A stretch of DNA of 33,966 bases from Gemmatimonadales bacterium (GTDB taxonomy: Bacteria; Gemmatimonadota; Gemmatimonadetes; Gemmatimonadales; GWC2-71-9): the NCBI GenBank assembly GCA_025928645.1, contig JAICJD010000017.1, forward strand, positions 1-33,966, given 5' to 3'. The translations under genes and the position numbers were made by a program. The notes beneath the pieces were generated by a model. The model did not search any database and had not been told where the DNA came from. It worked only from the letters and a program-made list of their open reading frames with translations. Position 1 is the stretch's first letter. Every line of letters begins with the position of its first letter. Of this stretch, positions 22,965 through 30,005 are shown piece by piece.

Positions 22965-23137
22965 GCCGCCGCGAGGCCGCGCGGCTGAACCAGATGGGCT
23001 ATGGCGACAGCAGGCGCTGGGAGCTGCTCGACTCGCGCGTGCGCAGAGAGGGCGACCAGGTGACGCTGGTGCACCGGCTGCGTGATCGTCAAGCCGACAG
23101 CACCGTCGAGACGCCGCCGTACGCCAACTATGGCTGA
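22841..23137 (+). CDS. Small charged protein, unknown
   Basis: A 98-residue hydrophilic protein, mostly helical by composition: EDVRASIERAGDEHWRALVAHHEEAYPASRP, then RREAARLNQMGYGDSRRWELLDSRVRREGDQVTLVHRLRDR. There is no signal or membrane segment. I do not recognise it. GAGGAG just before the ATG at 22841 is a strong ribosome site, and TTAGTTGTG about 30 nt upstream is promoter-like, so it may be transcribed on its own. Its stop overlaps the start of the permease by 8 nt. Confidence 0.72.
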   Translation: MPLTREDVRASIERAGDEHWRALVAHHEEAYPASRPTPGDVSRREAARLNQMGYGDSRRWELLDSRVRREGDQVTLVHRLRDRQADSTVETPPYANYG

Positions 23138-24944
23138 ATCGGGACGACCCGCCCTGGCCGGTGCGCTCACCGCGTGGTGGGGCCTTTGCGCGTATCGCGG
23201 CTCCGCGGCGCTGCTGATCGTCGTCGCGGCCCTCGGGCTTGCCGCCGCCGTGCCGGCGGTCGCGTTCGGCGGGTGGTGGGCGCCCCGCCTGCATCAGGCG
23301 CCCGCCATGGAGCTCCTCGCGGCGGCTGGAGGACGGTTTCTCCGATCGCCCGCGTGGCTCCGGGGCGAAGCCCTGCGACTCCTCGCGAGCGCGTTCGGTG
23401 GCGTGGCGGCCGCCGCGTTCGCCGCCGGCGCGCTGGGCGCGCTGCTGCTCTTCGCCTCGCGTGCCGGCGTTCGCGCCGGCGAGATGGTGATTCGGCGTTC
23501 GGTGGGCGCCACGCGCCGAACTCTGCTCGCGGCGGCGCTGCTGGAGGGCGGTGTGGTGGCCGCGGCCGCGCTGGCGATCGGCCTGCCGGCAGGCATGGCT
23601 TGGACCCGCGCGGCCGCGGGCGGCTGGCCCGGACGCGTGGGCGACGGCTCGGGTGCGTCGCTCGTCCCGCTCGCGCTCGCTGGGGCCGTGGTGGTCCTGG
23701 CCGGAGCGGCGGCGGCGTTCGTCTTCGCGCCGGGGCGGCGCCTGACCGACGCCGAGCCGCGTCCACTCGGCCTGGTCATCCCCACCCTCCAGCTTGGCCT
23801 CGCGCTGGTGGCGCTCACCGCCGGAGCGCTGGTCGCGCGCGGCGCGCGCCTCTCGGCGGCGCCCGGCGGCCCCGCGTCCGGCGGCCGGGTGTTCCGCACC
23901 GTCGCGCCGGAGGACGGACCCGCGGCGCGCTCCCGCCGCTACGCCTCGCTTCTCAGCGCACTCCATCAGGGAGCGCGATACGATACGGTGAGCCTGAGCG
24001 GCCAGGGCTCGGTCGTGGGCCTCGGCACGGTGGGCATGGTGACCACGGAATGCGGGCGCTGCCCGTATGGCGGGCTCGAGGTGCCCCAGCACAGCGTGGC
24101 CGCCGCCCAGCAGTACGTGAGCGCGGATTCCTTTCAGGCCCTCGGCGTCCATCTCGTGGCGGGGCGCGGCATCAGCGACCGCGACGATTGGAACGCTCCC
24201 CGGGTGGCGGTGGTGAGTCGGGGCTTGGCGCGACGTCACTTCCAGGACGGCGAGGCGGTGGGCCGCCGGCTGCTGCTGAGCGACGACCCGCGGCACTGGT
24301 ATACGGTCGTCGGCGTGGTGAACGATCCGCCCGCACGCGGACTCGGCGCCGCCCTCTTGCCACCATTCACCGTGTATGCCAGCGTGTTGCAGCACCCGCC
24401 ACGCGCGGTGGAGTTGCTGGTGCGCACCCGGCTCGCCGCGGCGGGAGCGAGGGACGCGCTGCCGGCGCTCGTGGCCCGGACGCTCGCGGTCGATGGCCGA
24501 GACGTCGTGGGCGGGACGGAGGCCGCCGTCCTCGCCGACGACCAGGCGCCCCTGGCCTGGTTCGGGCGGATGTTCACCATCGAGGGTTGGCTCACGCTGC
24601 TGCTTGCGGTGCTGGGAACGGTCGTGCAGATGCGCATCTGGGTCCGCTCGCTGGCGCCCGAGCTTGGCGTGCGGCGTGCGCTGGGCGCGAGACGCTCCCA
24701 TACCCTGAGCCTCGTGCTCGTCCGGGCGGCAATCGTCGGGGCGGGGGGAGCGGCGCTCGGCCTCTGCCTCGGGCCGGCGGTCTGGGGCGCGCTGGGAACC
24801 ATCGTCCGGGGCCTGCCCGGCTGGGACACCGGTCTCGTGCTCGGCAACGCGGGCATCCTCGTGGCCACGACGGTGGTCGCGGCGCTCGAGCCCGCCTGGG
24901 CGGCGGCGCGCGCGGTTCCGGCGCGGTTGCTGGCAGCAGCCTGA
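23130..24944 (+). CDS. Reduced ADOP-like FtsX permease
   Basis: A 604-residue membrane protein with FtsX-type features: RRSVGATRRTLLAAALLEGG after helix 2 and RRALGARRSHTLSLVLVRA after helix 6. Helices lie near 28-50, 89-113, 131-157, 178-201, 219-240, 484-506, 530-555 and 569-592. Only about 40 residues separate helix 1 and helix 2, against about 230 in the 815-residue permease at 17131, so the first extracytoplasmic domain is missing. The second (245-485) is present, with VSADSFQALGVHLVAGRGI and VAVVSRGLARRHF as in MacB-like domains, and a CGRC pair (C308, C311). No ATPase is nearby. Confidence 0.88.
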   Translation: MAESGRPALAGALTAWWGLCAYRGSAALLIVVAALGLAAAVPAVAFGGWWAPRLHQAPAMELLAAAGGRFLRSPAWLRGEALRLLASAFGGVAAAAFAAGALGALLLFASRAGVRAGEMVIRRSVGATRRTLLAAALLEGGVVAAAALAIGLPAGMAWTRAAAGGWPGRVGDGSGASLVPLALAGAVVVLAGAAAAFVFAPGRRLTDAEPRPLGLVIPTLQLGLALVALTAGALVARGARLSAAPGGPASGGRVFRTVAPEDGPAARSRRYASLLSALHQGARYDTVSLSGQGSVVGLGTVGMVTTECGRCPYGGLEVPQHSVAAAQQYVSADSFQALGVHLVAGRGISDRDDWNAPRVAVVSRGLARRHFQDGEAVGRRLLLSDDPRHWYTVVGVVNDPPARGLGAALLPPFTVYASVLQHPPRAVELLVRTRLAAAGARDALPALVARTLAVDGRDVVGGTEAAVLADDQAPLAWFGRMFTIEGWLTLLLAVLGTVVQMRIWVRSLAPELGVRRALGARRSHTLSLVLVRAAIVGAGGAALGLCLGPAVWGALGTIVRGLPGWDTGLVLGNAGILVATTVVAALEPAWAAARAVPARLLAAA

Positions 24945-24986
24945 CTCTCGAGGGCTCGTCACTTCTTCCGGGGAGTCCGCTCGTTC

Positions 24987-25134
24987 ATGTCGAACCGCGC
25001 TGGAGATCTCGACCTTCGTCCGGAACCGGAACTCCTTCGCGGCCCAACACCGATTCGAGGAGGCCTGCGAGGTGCACGGCATCCTGTTCGCGGTGAAGGA
25101 GCAGATCGGCGGGATCGAGTGGGTCTGCGCGTGA
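24987..25134 (+). pseudogene. Frameshifted small gene
   Basis: From 25000 to the TGA at 25132-25134, frame 1 reads LEISTFVRNRNS, then FAAQHRFEEACEVHG and ILFAVKEQIGGIEWVCA, with almost every third base G or C, which is strong evidence for coding. It has no ATG/GTG start at its head. An ATG at 24987 (MSNR) lies in another frame, and dropping one base near 24999 would join them into a protein of about 48 residues. This is either a frameshift, a sequencing error, or a 3' remnant. The 203-nt gap between the permease and the next gene holds nothing else. Confidence 0.5.
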
Positions 25135-25147
25135 GGGCGGCAGCCCC

Positions 25148-25570
25148 ATGAGCGCGCCGCCGCCCCCGCCGACTGCGGAAGACGCGAGCCCCAGGGAACT
25201 ACGTCGCGCCTCGGGCCGCCTGCTGCTCATGCTGCTCGCCCTCGGGCTCATCCTGGTGCCCCTGATCCGGGATCTGCCGCTCGGGCACAGCACGCGGATC
25301 GGGCTCCTGGCCTGGCTCCTGGTGGCGCTCGCGCTCTACTGGATGTACCAGGGCATGGGCTACCGTCCTCTCCTCCTGCTTCAACTGCTCATCTTTTCGG
25401 TGGCGGCCACGCTCCTCAGCGCCAAGGTGCTCCTCGTCATCGTCGACGTGAACCAGGTCAGATTCCTTCGCGTCGTGGCGCGATGGCTCATCGTGCTGGG
25501 CGCGCTCAGTGCGGTGGCCAACCTCCTCGGGATGCTGGTGGGGCTGGTTCAGCGCCGTCACCCCCACTGA
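25148..25570 (+). CDS. Four-helix membrane protein, unknown
   Basis: A 140-residue integral membrane protein with four hydrophobic segments (about 24-41, 52-72, 74-100 and 113-135) and a Pro-rich N-terminus. The third segment has RPLLLLQLLIFSVAATLLSAKVLLVIVD. Conserved family unknown to me. The ATG at 25148 follows a weak ribosome site. It is followed by a strong hairpin at 25592-25623 and converges with the DUF3072 gene. Confidence 0.75.
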   Translation: MSAPPPPPTAEDASPRELRRASGRLLLMLLALGLILVPLIRDLPLGHSTRIGLLAWLLVALALYWMYQGMGYRPLLLLQLLIFSVAATLLSAKVLLVIVDVNQVRFLRVVARWLIVLGALSAVANLLGMLVGLVQRRHPH

Positions 25571-25591
25571 GCGCAGTCGCCCTCGAGAACC

Positions 25592-25623
25592 ACCCCGGCC
25601 TATGCCGCGCCTGGGGCCGGGGT
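25592..25623. terminator. Bidirectional terminator hairpin
   Basis: ACCCCGGCC (25592-25600) and GGCCGGGGT (25615-25623) form a perfect 9-bp GC-rich stem with a 14-nt loop. It sits 22 nt after the plus-strand membrane protein and 18 nt beyond the stop of the minus-strand DUF3072 gene, so it can serve both. No T-run follows on either side. Confidence 0.55.
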
Positions 25624-25640
25624 GACTCCGAGGCCTGGCG

Positions 25641-25871
25641 TCAGGCGTCCTTTCCTCTCCCGGTCTTGTCCTGCAGTTCGTCGATCCGCTTGGAGGCCTC
25701 GGCCTTCGAGAGGTGCTCGTCCACTTCCTCGCCGGCCTCGCTCGCGAGGGTGTGCAGGTAGGAGGACTGGGCGCCCGTCATGGGCTCCTCGCCGGTCTTC
25801 CAGTCGTCCGGATCCTTGATCGTGTTGCTGGTTTCCGGCTCATCCTGCGGCCGGTTCTTTTGCGCTCCCAT
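25641..25871 (-). CDS. DUF3072 family protein
   Basis: A 76-residue hydrophilic protein. KDPDDWKTGEEPMTGAQSSYL followed by HTLASEAGEEVDEHLSK and AEASKRIDELQ is the full DUF3072 signature, a small domain of unknown function. The ATG at 25871 is chosen because a GGGGGTG element precedes it on the minus strand, and the upstream 31 residues of the longer reading are not DUF3072-like. Base composition of the upstream 240 nt is more AT-rich than the rest of the window. Confidence 0.88.
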   Translation of the reverse strand: MGAQKNRPQDEPETSNTIKDPDDWKTGEEPMTGAQSSYLHTLASEAGEEVDEHLSKAEASKRIDELQDKTGRGKDA

Positions 25872-25949
25872 CGGGCACCCCCCCGTGCGAAGAAAAACCG
25901 AACTACTTCGAAACGAGTGGAGACAGTAATAGCCAATGGGCGTCGCCGG

Positions 25950-25965
25950 AGTGAGTTGCATCACA
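25950..25965. promoter_or_regulatory. CRP/FNR-like operator candidate
   Basis: AGTGA-N6-TCACA at 25950-25965 matches the CRP half-site pattern TGTGA-N6-TCACA at 9 of 10 positions. TCACA recurs at 25968-25972 and 25975-25979, each 7 bp apart, giving three phased copies. It lies in the AT-richer gap between the divergent DUF3072 and RidA-like genes, about 80 nt upstream of the former's start. Confidence 0.45.
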
Positions 25966-26062
25966 GATCACAATTCACAGGAACTCCGCTGCCTGCCGGG
26001 TCTACTGGGGGGAGGCGCGCGGCGACGCGGGTCCGTTCATCGCCTTTTCGGTCCGCCCGACC

Positions 26063-26069
26063 TACGTTG
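26063..26069 (+). promoter_or_regulatory. TAnnTTG promoter-like element (TACGTTG)
   Basis: TACGTTG lies 44 nt before the ATG of the RidA-like lipoprotein, giving a leader of roughly 38 nt with a GAGGAG ribosome site. TTTT at 26045-26048 is an upstream T-rich patch. This is one of five exact TAnnTTG matches noted in intergenic DNA. Confidence 0.45.
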
Positions 26070-26112
26070 TCCGCTCTGAGCTGTCGCACCAATCATCCAC
26101 CGAGGAGCCTCC

Positions 26113-26586
26113 ATGCGCTGGCTTCGCTCCATGACTTGTCTGCTGATGGCCGGATGGACGCTGCCCGGCTGTTCCGGGCCGTCCGAGGGCCGCCCGGGCG
26201 GGCCGTCCGCCCCCGAGTTCGTGCCCATGCCGGGTCGGAGCGATCTTCCGTTCTCGGCGCTGGTGCGGGTCGGCCCCATGCTCTATCTGTCCGGGCAGCT
26301 CGGAACTGACAGCACCGGCCATCTCGTACCGGGCGGGATCGGTCCTGAGACCGCTCAGGCTCTGGCGAACATCGCGGCGCTGCTCGAGGCGCACGGCTCG
26401 GCAATGGACCGGGTGATCAAGTGCACCGCGATGCTGGCGGACATGGGCGAGTGGGGGGCGATGAATCAGGAATACGTGAAGCACTTTCCCGCCCATCGCC
26501 CGGCGCGGAGCGCGTTCGGGACGACCGGGCTCGCGATGGGCGGGCGCATCGAGCTCGAGTGCACCGCCCTGGCTGGGCGGGTCTGA
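26113..26586 (+). CDS. RidA-like protein with a lipoprotein signal
   Basis: A 157-residue protein of the RidA/YjgF family (enamine/imine deaminases). The RidA active-site Arg is R132 in RPARSAF and the matching Glu E147 in GRIELEC, 15 residues apart as in Escherichia coli RidA (R105/E120). MLYLSGQLG and TAQALANIAALLEAHG are also family blocks. The first 20 residues form a signal ending LPGC (Cys20, with an atypical Pro in the lipobox), so it appears exported and lipidated, unlike the usual cytosolic RidA. GAGGAG precedes the ATG. Confidence 0.87.
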   Translation: MRWLRSMTCLLMAGWTLPGCSGPSEGRPGGPSAPEFVPMPGRSDLPFSALVRVGPMLYLSGQLGTDSTGHLVPGGIGPETAQALANIAALLEAHGSAMDRVIKCTAMLADMGEWGAMNQEYVKHFPAHRPARSAFGTTGLAMGGRIELECTALAGRV

Positions 26587-26622
26587 GCGCTCGCACCGGT
26601 TCCGCGTGTGGCCAGGACAGCC

Positions 26623-26629
26623 TAACTTG
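26623..26629 (+). promoter_or_regulatory. TAnnTTG promoter-like element (TAACTTG)
   Basis: TAACTTG lies 44 nt before the ATG at 26667, in the gap after the RidA-like gene. Predicted transcription start is about 26634-26637, leaving a leader of about 30 nt that contains the GAGGAG ribosome site. Confidence 0.5.
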
Positions 26630-26666
26630 AGTCTTGGACGCGGCCACCCCGACCACCGAGGAGCGA

Positions 26667-26870
26667 ATGGCTACCAAACTGGACAAGACGATCAAGCGGG
26701 AGCTCGAGCTGGAAGGCAAGCTCTACACGGTCACCATGTCGCCTGAGGGCGTGAAGATCACGCCGAAGGGGGCGCGCAAGGGCCAGGAGATCACCTGGGC
26801 CACGCTCCTGAGCGGTGACGCCGAGGTTCGCCGCGATCTCAACGTGTCGGTGGACGCCTACCGGGGTTGA
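26667..26870 (+). CDS. Small conserved-looking protein, unknown
   Basis: A 67-residue basic protein, MATKLDKTIKRELELEGKLY, then TVTMSPEGVKITPKGARKGQEITW and ATLLSGDAEVRRDLN. It looks like a helix followed by a small beta sheet, and the pattern is familiar from short hypothetical proteins of similar genomes, without a function. GAGGAG sits before the ATG at 26667, which decides the start over TTG at 26634. It has its own promoter-like box. Confidence 0.8.
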   Translation: MATKLDKTIKRELELEGKLYTVTMSPEGVKITPKGARKGQEITWATLLSGDAEVRRDLNVSVDAYRG

Positions 26871-26899
26871 CGGTAGCTGCCTGACAGGTCCTTCGCCGC

Positions 26900-28192
26900 G
26901 TGATCTCGAGGCGAGCCTCGCCGCACCGCTCGCCCGCGACAGGGGTCATCGACATCGATAACACCACACGCCGCCCCCGGCTCTCGTTCGCGGTATTCTT
27001 GGCGGCGGCGGCCCTGGTGCTGGCAGGCTCGCCCTCGCCGGGACGCGCCGGCCGCGCGATCGCGCAGAGCCGGCCTCCGTCTCGGTGGGCGGCCTTTACC
27101 CGCTCGTTCGACGAGTACGCCCGGGCCGACGGGATCGTCGGTGGCCGGATCCTCTCGCTCCGGAACGGCCGTGTCGTGGCCGATCACGTCTTCGGGCTGG
27201 GCGATCGCGCCCGCGGCACTCCCCCGGAGCGGGAGGCGGTGTATCACTGGGCGTCGATCACGAAGACGCTCACCGCGATCGCGATCATGCAGCTGCGCGA
27301 TCACGGACGGCTCCGGCTCGGCGATCCCATCACCCGCTGGGTGCCCGAGCTGCGGCAGGTGCACGACACGTTCGGCCCGATGGACGACGTGACGCTCCGG
27401 ATGCTGCTCTCCCACTCCGCCGGTTTCCAGAATCCGACCTGGCCCTACGGCCATGGCCGGCCGTGGGAGCCGTTCGAGCCGACCCGCTGGGAGCAGCTCG
27501 TGGCGCTGATGCCGTACCAGGAGCTGGGCTTCCGCCCGGGGTCGCGCTTCGGGTACAGCAATCCCGGCTTCATCTATCTCGGCCGCGTGGTCGAGGCGCT
27601 CTCCGGGGACCCCTGGGCCGTCTACATCCAGAAAAACATCTGGACGCCGCTCGGGATGACGCGCAGCTTCGTCGGAACGTCCCCGTACCAGCTCGCGCCG
27701 CTTCGGGCGGGGAGCTACACCGTCCGCGCCGACAGCGGGCGGACGCGAACCGATTCGAACCCGCGGGAGTTCGACCCCGGGATCACCCGGTCGAACAGCG
27801 GGTGGAATGCGCCGATGAGCGACCTCGTCACCTATGTGGCCTTCCTCACCCGTGCGGCGGGCGGCGATTCGGCGCTCGCGCGGCGCTACGACGGGGTGCT
27901 CCGCCGGACGACGCTCGAGGAGATGTGGCGGCCCGTCGTCCCCCTCGAGGCGGGCGGCGGCAGGGATGACGCCTTCGGGCTCTCGTTCTATCTGTACCGC
28001 CGCGGCGGGCACACGGTCGTGGGACACACCGGCGAGCAGTCAGGCTTCCGCAGCTTTCTCTACTTCGACCCGGCCACGACGGCGGCGGTGATCGGCGTGG
28101 TGAACACGACGAACGAAGCGGATCCCGACGCCTCGAATCAGGGGTGGGATGACCTGACGCAGCAGGCCGTGGCCATGGTGGCAGCGCCGTGA
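26900..28192 (+). CDS. Exported serine hydrolase, beta-lactamase class C family
   Basis: A 430-residue protein of the class C beta-lactamase-like hydrolase family. Motifs: SITK (119-122), YSN (219-221), HTG (376-378). The N-terminus carries a hydrophobic stretch, LSFAVFLAAAALVLAGS (about 29-45), so it is probably exported after a long basic n-region or starts further downstream. It differs clearly from the hydrolase at 15319 and lacks that protein's C-terminal part. The substrate is unknown. The stop overlaps the next start by 4 nt. Confidence 0.88.
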   Translation: MISRRASPHRSPATGVIDIDNTTRRPRLSFAVFLAAAALVLAGSPSPGRAGRAIAQSRPPSRWAAFTRSFDEYARADGIVGGRILSLRNGRVVADHVFGLGDRARGTPPEREAVYHWASITKTLTAIAIMQLRDHGRLRLGDPITRWVPELRQVHDTFGPMDDVTLRMLLSHSAGFQNPTWPYGHGRPWEPFEPTRWEQLVALMPYQELGFRPGSRFGYSNPGFIYLGRVVEALSGDPWAVYIQKNIWTPLGMTRSFVGTSPYQLAPLRAGSYTVRADSGRTRTDSNPREFDPGITRSNSGWNAPMSDLVTYVAFLTRAAGGDSALARRYDGVLRRTTLEEMWRPVVPLEAGGGRDDAFGLSFYLYRRGGHTVVGHTGEQSGFRSFLYFDPATTAAVIGVVNTTNEADPDASNQGWDDLTQQAVAMVAAP

Positions 28193-28686
28193 GGACACCC
28201 CGCGGGCGGGGCCGGTCCGAAGACGAAGGAGTGCCTCGCCCGCCGCGGCCATCGTACGAGACGCCCGAAGCGGTCCTCGAGCTCCAGCCGGCCGAACAGC
28301 CGGCGCCGGCGGTGCCCACGCGCCCGGGCCGAGTCCATCTCGTCGTGGTGGTCACCCGCGCGGCCACGCCCGCGGACCGGGCGCCCGCGCGCATCGCACT
28401 GGTCTCCCGCTTCTGGCACCCGTCGCTGCACCGCTGGAACGAGAACGCCTTCGAGTCGCTCGAGCACGCCATGCACCTGTTCGTGGACGAGAGCGGCTGG
28501 GTCCTGCGCCAGCAGCAGGCCCTCGACGGGCCGCATGCCTACGAGCTCGTCTTCGAGGCGCGGCGCGAGGATTTCAGCCGGCCGAGTACCGAGGCGATCC
28601 TGCAGGATGTGGGGCTGACGCCCGAGGACGTGGCCGACCTCATGGGCCGGGTCGAGCGCGAGAACGGCCCGGGTGAGCAGCGTTGA
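28189..28686 (+). CDS. Unknown protein, Pro/Arg-rich N-terminus
   Basis: A 165-residue protein. Residues 1-48 are Pro/Arg/Glu-rich and probably disordered; the rest looks folded: RVHLVVVVTRAATPADRAPAR, RFWHPSLHRWNENAFESLEHAMHLFVDE, ELVFEARREDFSRPS and a C-terminal EAILQDVGLTPEDVADLMGRV helix. I do not recognise the domain. The GTG overlaps the serine hydrolase stop by 4 nt. It heads a tightly packed set of five genes to 30460. Confidence 0.7.
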   Translation: MRTPRGRGRSEDEGVPRPPRPSYETPEAVLELQPAEQPAPAVPTRPGRVHLVVVVTRAATPADRAPARIALVSRFWHPSLHRWNENAFESLEHAMHLFVDESGWVLRQQQALDGPHAYELVFEARREDFSRPSTEAILQDVGLTPEDVADLMGRVERENGPGEQR

Positions 28687-29470
28687 GCGTTCACCGCCGG
28701 TGAGCGACGGCCCTCCGTCCCAGCTTCCTTTCGCCGATCACTTCTCCGCCATCGCGGCCGCCTACGCGGCGGCTCGGCCCACCTATCCTCCCGCGCTGTT
28801 CGCGTGGCTGGCCGAGCTCGCCCCGGCCAGGCGGCGGGCCTGGGACTGCGCCGCGGGCAACGGACAGGCGTCGCTTCCGCTGGCCGAGCACTTCGCGGAG
28901 GTAGTCGCGACGGACGCGAGCCGGGCACAGCTCGCCCGGATGCCGCCGCACGGCCGGGTGCGGCGCTACGCCTCCATGGCGCACGCGTCGGCGCTGCGCG
29001 ACGCGTCCTCGGAGCTCATTACGGTCGCCCAGGCCCTCCACTGGCTATCGCGGCCGGCGTTCTGGGCCGAGGCCCGGCGGGTCCTGGTCGACGGCGGCGT
29101 GGTGGCGGTCTGGTGCTACGGCATCCAGCGCATCGTGGATGCGCCGGAAGCGGACCGGCTCGTCGGGCATTTCTACCACGACGTGGTGGGGCCGTACTGG
29201 GCGCCCGAGCGACGGCTCGTGGAGAGCGGATACGACGCCCTCGAGTTACCCTTCGACGAGCAGCGGCCTCCCGCATTCCAGATGTTCCGCGACTGGCGTC
29301 TACCCGAGTTCCTCGCCTACCTTCGCACCTGGTCGGCGACGCACCGGTTCGTCACCGAGCGTGGCGTCGATCCTGTGCTCGAGCTCGAGGCCGCCCTCGC
29401 GCCGCGCTGGGGCGCGGGCATCCGGCGCGTGCAGTGGCCGCTCAGCCTGCGGGTCGGCGTTTCGCGGTGA
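28673..29470 (+). CDS. Class I SAM-dependent methyltransferase
   Basis: A 265-residue methyltransferase of the Rossmann class. Motif I is WDCAAGNGQAS (57-67), the SAM-binding glycine loop; VVATDASRAQL follows as the acidic strand-2 motif, and VAQALHWLSRPAFWAEARRVL is the post-II/III region typical of small-molecule and ubiquinone-type methyltransferases. The acceptor is unknown. GTG at 28673 overlaps the previous gene by 14 nt; GTG at 28700 is the other possible start. The stop overlaps the cupin start by 4 nt. Confidence 0.9.
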   Translation: MSSVERSPPVSDGPPSQLPFADHFSAIAAAYAAARPTYPPALFAWLAELAPARRRAWDCAAGNGQASLPLAEHFAEVVATDASRAQLARMPPHGRVRRYASMAHASALRDASSELITVAQALHWLSRPAFWAEARRVLVDGGVVAVWCYGIQRIVDAPEADRLVGHFYHDVVGPYWAPERRLVESGYDALELPFDEQRPPAFQMFRDWRLPEFLAYLRTWSATHRFVTERGVDPVLELEAALAPRWGAGIRRVQWPLSLRVGVSR

Positions 29471-29718
29471 CGTTCACCCCGACGGAGCACACGTTCACCA
29501 CAAGGAGCCGCATGCCGTTCGAGGAGATCACGCTGGTGCTTCGCGGCATGCTTCGGGTGGAGCACCGGGACGGCATGCTCGAGGTTCGCGCCGGACAGGC
29601 GGTAGTGGCCCAGCCGGGCGAGTGGGTGCGCTGCTCGAGCCCGGAGCCGGGCGGCGCCGACTACCGCGCCGTGTGCGTCCCCGCCTTCGCCCCATCCACG
29701 GTGCACCGCGACTCGTGA
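29467..29718 (+). CDS. Cupin domain protein
   Basis: An 83-residue single cupin. PFEEITLVLRGMLRVEHRDGMLEVRAGQAVVAQPGEWVRCSSPEPGGADY is split here into its parts: a LVLRGMLRVEH strand pair, the LEVRAGQAVVAQPGEW motif, and a final YRAVCVPAF strand. The His residues of the metal motif are mostly absent, so metal-dependent catalysis is doubtful. The GTG overlaps the methyltransferase stop by 4 nt and its own stop overlaps the next gene by 4 nt. Confidence 0.82.
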   Translation: MTFTPTEHTFTTRSRMPFEEITLVLRGMLRVEHRDGMLEVRAGQAVVAQPGEWVRCSSPEPGGADYRAVCVPAFAPSTVHRDS

Positions 29719-30005
29719 CCCGCCCGGTGAGTTCGCGCCTGCTCGTGATTCTCGTGCTCCTCGTCGGCCTCGGACTCGTGCTGCTCACGAGAACGGTCGC
29801 GCGTTCGTCGCGGGTGCAGCGCATGCGCGCCGACCTCGCCGAGGTTCTCGGCGAATGCCGGGCGCGCTACGCGGCGGCCCGCTCCCCGGCGGACAGCGCG
29901 GCGGCCGATGCATGGCGGCCGCCGCTCCATGGCGCGCCCCGGCCGGACGACCCGCCGTGCGAGTCGTATCGCCGCCGCAACATGCTTCCGGCAGGCGGCT
30001 CGTGA
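29715..30005 (+). CDS. Small single-pass membrane protein
   Basis: A 96-residue protein with one N-terminal hydrophobic segment (about 8-25, LLVILVLLVGLGLVLLT) and a hydrophilic remainder containing a Cys in GECRARYAAARS and another in PPCESYRRR, suggesting a disulfide outside the membrane. The DCR-YxAA helix plus later Cys pattern is one I associate with small proteins in this kind of genome; no function is known. GTG overlaps the cupin stop by 4 nt and the stop overlaps the MOSC start by 4 nt. Confidence 0.7.
   Translation: MTRPVSSRLLVILVLLVGLGLVLLTRTVARSSRVQRMRADLAEVLGECRARYAAARSPADSAAADAWRPPLHGAPRPDDPPCESYRRRNMLPAGGS

Noticed and set aside
22848-25082. A 744-codon open frame on the minus strand
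   Set aside because: It lies opposite the reduced permease and has low-complexity Arg/Gln/His-rich sequence without motifs.
15319-28192. Beta-lactamase resistance genes (two)
   Set aside because: SxxK/YxN/HTG motifs are shared by many exported esterases and peptidases; neither shows features specific to true class C beta-lactamases.
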